From an uncultured Prevotellaceae bacterium (GTDB lineage Bacteria > Bacteroidota > Bacteroidia > Bacteroidales > Bacteroidaceae), in the NCBI GenBank assembly GCA_900316685.1, contig ONDS01000006.1, positions 1-64,000 of the forward strand: a stretch of DNA of 64,000 bases, in the 5' to 3' direction. Below are positions 61,390 through 64,000 of this stretch, in pieces (the first letter of the stretch is position 1; each line of letters starts with the position of its first letter). The position numbers and the translations under genes are program-made. The notes beneath the pieces were generated by a model that worked only from the letters and a program-made list of their open reading frames with translations, did not search any database and was not told the origin of the DNA.

Positions 61390-63164
61390 GTCAGTAAAAG
61401 GGATAAGGAGTGGATGGATGGCGTGGGTGACTCGTCAAGACGCTGCTGCAATGAGCGGTACAGCGGGGTGCTCTCATCGTGCAGCCCCACGAGCACATGC
61501 CTGTACTGGCCGGTGCTCAACAGCAGTCTCGCAGTGCGCAATGCCCATTCCAATGACGCTTGACCATGACTGAATGTTACATTGTAGCCATGACTCTTGG
61601 TGCGGATGGCGATATTGCTGCTGAGGGTGTTGTGGGTGCTCTGCATGAAATAGGTGGGCTTGAGCATCACCTCGCCCTCGGATGCCAACTGTTCCAGCAA
61701 GCGCTCGCTGTTTTCCTGGCAACCCAAGGCGGTGGCGGTGATGATGGCGTCGGGACGCTCGATACCGCCCTGACGAAGGGCCTTCAGCGAGGTGAGCAAC
61801 GAGCTCTTCAGCAACTTGCCCATCCTGCGGGCTTCCAACGGACTGATAAAGTCCTTGATTTCCTGGATGCTTGCCTCGTCGGTGATTTCCACACGCGATA
61901 GTTCCTTGATGGGGATGTCGGTGCGGAGAGGGGGCAACGACTGGCTGGGGCGCTCGGAGGAAAACAACAACGAGGTGTCGTTGCCGCCGAAACCAAATGA
62001 GTTGCAAAGCACATGGGTCAACGTCACATCTTTCTGGCCCATGGTGGGTGTGATGCCGTCGTCCATGGCGTTCGACCATCCGAGGTTCGATGGGATGAAC
62101 CGGTGGCGCATGGCCAATAGGCATATCACTGCTTCTATGCTCCCGGAAGCACTCGTGGTATGGCCGGTGTACGACTTGGTGCTCGATACGGGGGGCATCG
62201 AAGCTCCGAACAGGCGGCGAAGGGCGACACTCTCAGAGAGATCGTTGTTGGGGGTGCCGGTGCCGTGCGCATTCACATATTGGATGGAGCGGGGCGACAA
62301 CCCGGCCATGGCGAGAGCCTGACGCATCGACAGGTAGGCTCCCTCGCCATCGTCCGACGAGGCGGTCTGGTGGTAGGCGTCGCAGGCATTGCCGTAACCG
62401 CTGAGGTAGGCGTATATCTCGGCATGGCGCGTCTCGGCGCTCTCTTCACGCTCCATCACCACAAAGGCGGCTCCCTCGCCGAGGTTAAGGCCGGCACGGG
62501 TGGCGTCGAAGGGGCGACAGCGTTCCTTGTCGAGGATCATCAACGAGAGGAATCCGTTCAGGTGGAACAGGGAGAGGGCTTCACTGCCGCCGGCGACCAC
62601 GATGTCGGCCTCTCCCGCGCGTAGCAGGTCGGCACCCAAAGCGATGGCGTTGGCGGCCGACGAACAGGCCGTGGAGAGGGTGGTGCTGTCGGTGAAGAAC
62701 CCGAAATAATCGGCTATGTCGTGCGTGCAACTACCGCAGTCGTGATGACGTAGACAGTCTATGTGGTCGTCGGAATGTTTCATCTCGCTGAAGTGGTGCT
62801 CGGTGATATCCATTCCGCCCACGGTGGTACCCGAAACCAACACGATTCGTCGGCCTGCCAACGTTTCACTTATATCCTTGCCATGGGACCTTTGCTCCTT
62901 GAAGGCGTCGTCTATGGCTTGGCGCACGGAGAGGATGCCCATCAGGGTGGTCCTGCTCATCTCTCGGGATGGGTCGAGATGGAGCATCTGCTGCATCTCG
63001 GCGTTGCTCAGCTTCACCTCACCAACGGGCAACTCACGATGCTGTGAGGGCAGATGCGTCATCGGGCCGATGCCGCTACGCTCCTGCTGCAACGATTCCA
63101 ACACTTCGGCCTGGTTGAGCCCGATGGCGGAAACGATTCCTGCTCCTGTTATAACAATGTTCAT
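61377..63164 (-). CDS. Beta-ketoacyl synthase fused to a second ketosynthase-like domain
   Basis: The 595-residue protein has an N-terminal FabF-type KS with Cys167 in STACSSA, His in NAHGTGTPNND and His in SYTGHTTSASG. A second domain of about 170 residues (from about 420) resembles the short ketosynthase-like (Ketoacyl-synt_2) proteins that in other clusters are separate chain-length partners. It has no Cys-His-His triad. The ATG at 63164 is used; the longer frame needs a GTG. Confidence 0.88.
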   Translation of the reverse strand: MNIVITGAGIVSAIGLNQAEVLESLQQERSGIGPMTHLPSQHRELPVGEVKLSNAEMQQMLHLDPSREMSRTTLMGILSVRQAIDDAFKEQRSHGKDISETLAGRRIVLVSGTTVGGMDITEHHFSEMKHSDDHIDCLRHHDCGSCTHDIADYFGFFTDSTTLSTACSSAANAIALGADLLRAGEADIVVAGGSEALSLFHLNGFLSLMILDKERCRPFDATRAGLNLGEGAAFVVMEREESAETRHAEIYAYLSGYGNACDAYHQTASSDDGEGAYLSMRQALAMAGLSPRSIQYVNAHGTGTPNNDLSESVALRRLFGASMPPVSSTKSYTGHTTSASGSIEAVICLLAMRHRFIPSNLGWSNAMDDGITPTMGQKDVTLTHVLCNSFGFGGNDTSLLFSSERPSQSLPPLRTDIPIKELSRVEITDEASIQEIKDFISPLEARRMGKLLKSSLLTSLKALRQGGIERPDAIITATALGCQENSERLLEQLASEGEVMLKPTYFMQSTHNTLSSNIAIRTKSHGYNVTFSHGQASLEWALRTARLLLSTGQYRHVLVGLHDESTPLYRSLQQRLDESPTPSIHSLSLLLTCGK

Positions 63165-63179
63165 AGTCTTCCTTAACAC

Positions 63180-63213
63180 CTCCCTCCCTTTGGGAGGGTC
63201 GGGGTGGGTAGTC
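63180..63213. repeat. CCTCCCTTTGGGAGGG repeat element between KS and ACP
   Basis: CCTCCCTCCCTTTGGGAGGG with GTCGGGGTGGG is another copy of the dispersed hairpin family, here inside the operon and downstream of the ACP gene. Confidence 0.75.
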
Positions 63214-63471
63214 TTATTTCTTCCTGTTCTTGCTCACATAGTCGGCGATGGTGGCCACGCTCTTGAAGATTTCCTTGCCTTCGGCGGGGTTGGCCAACTT
63301 AATGCCGTATCTCTTTTCGAGCAGCACAATGAGCTCCAAAGCGTCGATGGAGTCGAGTCCAAGTCCACTGCCGAACAGGGCGGCGTTCTCGTCGATATCC
63401 TCGGGTGACATCTCTTCCAGGTTCAACACATCGATAATTTGCTCTTTCAGTTCAATAATCAAATCTTCCAT
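63214..63471 (-). CDS. Acyl carrier protein
   Basis: The 85-residue protein has the site GLDSIDALEL, with Ser41 for the phosphopantetheine arm. It lies between the KS genes and is probably the elongation carrier of the polyene synthase. Confidence 0.9.
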   Translation of the reverse strand: MEDLIIELKEQIIDVLNLEEMSPEDIDENAALFGSGLGLDSIDALELIVLLEKRYGIKLANPAEGKEIFKSVATIADYVSKNRKK

Positions 63472-63501
63472 GATAATATGATTGTTTTTGCTGTTGCTGG
63501 T

Positions 63502-64000
63502 TTAATTCGTTTTTCTGATGATGCGCAATTCGGCCTCGAAATGGTCGGCATCATCATAATCCAACCATCCTGTCATCATGCTGGCTGTCGAAGTGGTGCA
63601 CAGCGTGGCTCTCACCACTTGGTCCATCAGCCGCTCGTCTCTCTCGGCAAGGATATAGAAGGAGGTCTCTCCTTGGTAGTGATGGCGGATGGCTATCTCG
63701 CCGGTCACGATATTGGGGAGGGTATAGACAAAAAGCGAGGGACTGGGGAAATAGTCGCTCTTGTCTTTGATGGTGTCGAGGTATAGTCGGTCGGTATGGA
63801 GCGACGACGAGTGATTGAACAATACGATGGCGCGTTGTTCATCTTGCTCTTCCTGACCCTCACGTTCTTTCTTGGCCAATAGTTCGGCGGCGAGGAAACC
63901 GAGCCGACTCAGCATGTCCATCTTGTAGAACTTGGGATAGTCGCCTACTTCCTCCTTATACAGCGATGTCAACAGGTCTGCTCCTGTTCGCTCGCTGTGG
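63502..64000 (-). CDS. Ketosynthase-like protein, N-terminus beyond the window
   Basis: The frame is open to the right edge, so only the last 165 or so residues are seen. The portion MDMLSRLGFLAAELLAKKER, IVLFNHSSSLHTDRLYLDTI, FVYTLPNIVTGEIAIRHHYQGET resembles the catalytic-site-poor beta-ketoacyl synthase proteins of Bacteroidota polyene clusters. The active-site cysteine, if any, would be outside this part. Any internal start would cut the fold. Confidence 0.65.
   Translation of the reverse strand, partial: HSERTGADLLTSLYKEEVGDYPKFYKMDMLSRLGFLAAELLAKKEREGQEEQDEQRAIVLFNHSSSLHTDRLYLDTIKDKSDYFPSPSLFVYTLPNIVTGEIAIRHHYQGETSFYILAERDERLMDQVVRATLCTTSTASMMTGWLDYDDADHFEAELRIIRKTN

Overview
The window looks like a Bacteroidota chromosome, most likely Prevotella or a close relative. 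The reasons are promoters with a TAnnTTTG -7 box and, where visible, a TTTG-like -33 box about 19 bases upstream; little use of Shine-Dalgarno sites; a GH20 hexosaminidase; a BlaI/M56-TonB pair; an aryl-polyene/flexirubin-type locus; and intergenic repeats of the CCCCTCC...GGAGGGG and TCAACACTCAACA kinds. No rRNA, tRNA, CRISPR array, transposase or reverse transcriptase gene was seen.

Layout. 0.2-12.4 kb holds mostly housekeeping genes: an AAA-type NTPase, fabD, a GH13 amylase-like enzyme, a SanA-like protein, an acyltransferase-3 protein, an AlaX-like editing protein, a GH20 hexosaminidase, a sugar-1-phosphate nucleotidyltransferase and guaA. Large tandem-repeat arrays separate them. Two stretches of the dispersed repeats lie in frame inside guaA, and one inside valS further on.

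12.6-42 kb is the unusual part. It opens with a membrane-anchored Ser/Thr kinase and an HTH protein. Two homologous RNAs follow, with their own promoters, covarying hairpins and a covarying long-range pairing. Next comes a tight operon: a membrane protein, a tubulin/FtsZ-superfamily GTPase of about 1000 residues with a C-terminal GYF_2-like domain, a zinc-ribbon/TM protein, three secreted proteins of unknown function, a PEGA protein, and a PEGA-formylglycine-generating-enzyme (FGE) fusion. After a thioredoxin-like and a double-SH3 protein comes a run of about eleven paralogues. They share an N-terminal MALIKCPECG zinc ribbon and mostly one TM helix, but carry different exported C-terminal modules (WG repeats, FGE fold, SH3, TM2, several unnamed beta-rich or NTF2-like domains). 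Modules recur between paralogues, some nearly identical at DNA level; truncated remnants are present; and many copies follow a CTCGTAACTCATCA repeat. I read this as a module-shuffling family of inner-membrane proteins attached to a kinase/tubulin-like system, probably acting at the envelope. A DUF3791/DUF3990 toxin-like module sits inside the array.

42-51 kb holds a BlaI-type repressor with an M56 peptidase-TonB sensor (with a visible operator), an alpha/beta hydrolase, valS, an M18 aminopeptidase and a LOG-family protein.

51.3-64 kb, minus strand, is most of an aryl-polyene/flexirubin-type lipid-pigment cluster. In transcription order it contains a partial KS-like protein (cut by the right edge), ACP, a KS-KS-like fusion, a small DMT transporter, a LolA-like protein, a secreted protein, a hot-dog dehydratase, a GT2-acyltransferase fusion, an esterase, an acyltransferase, an MMPL exporter with a C-terminal extension, a second ACP and an AMP-dependent ligase. 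Together these would prime, extend, dehydrate, attach to a lipid and export the polyene.
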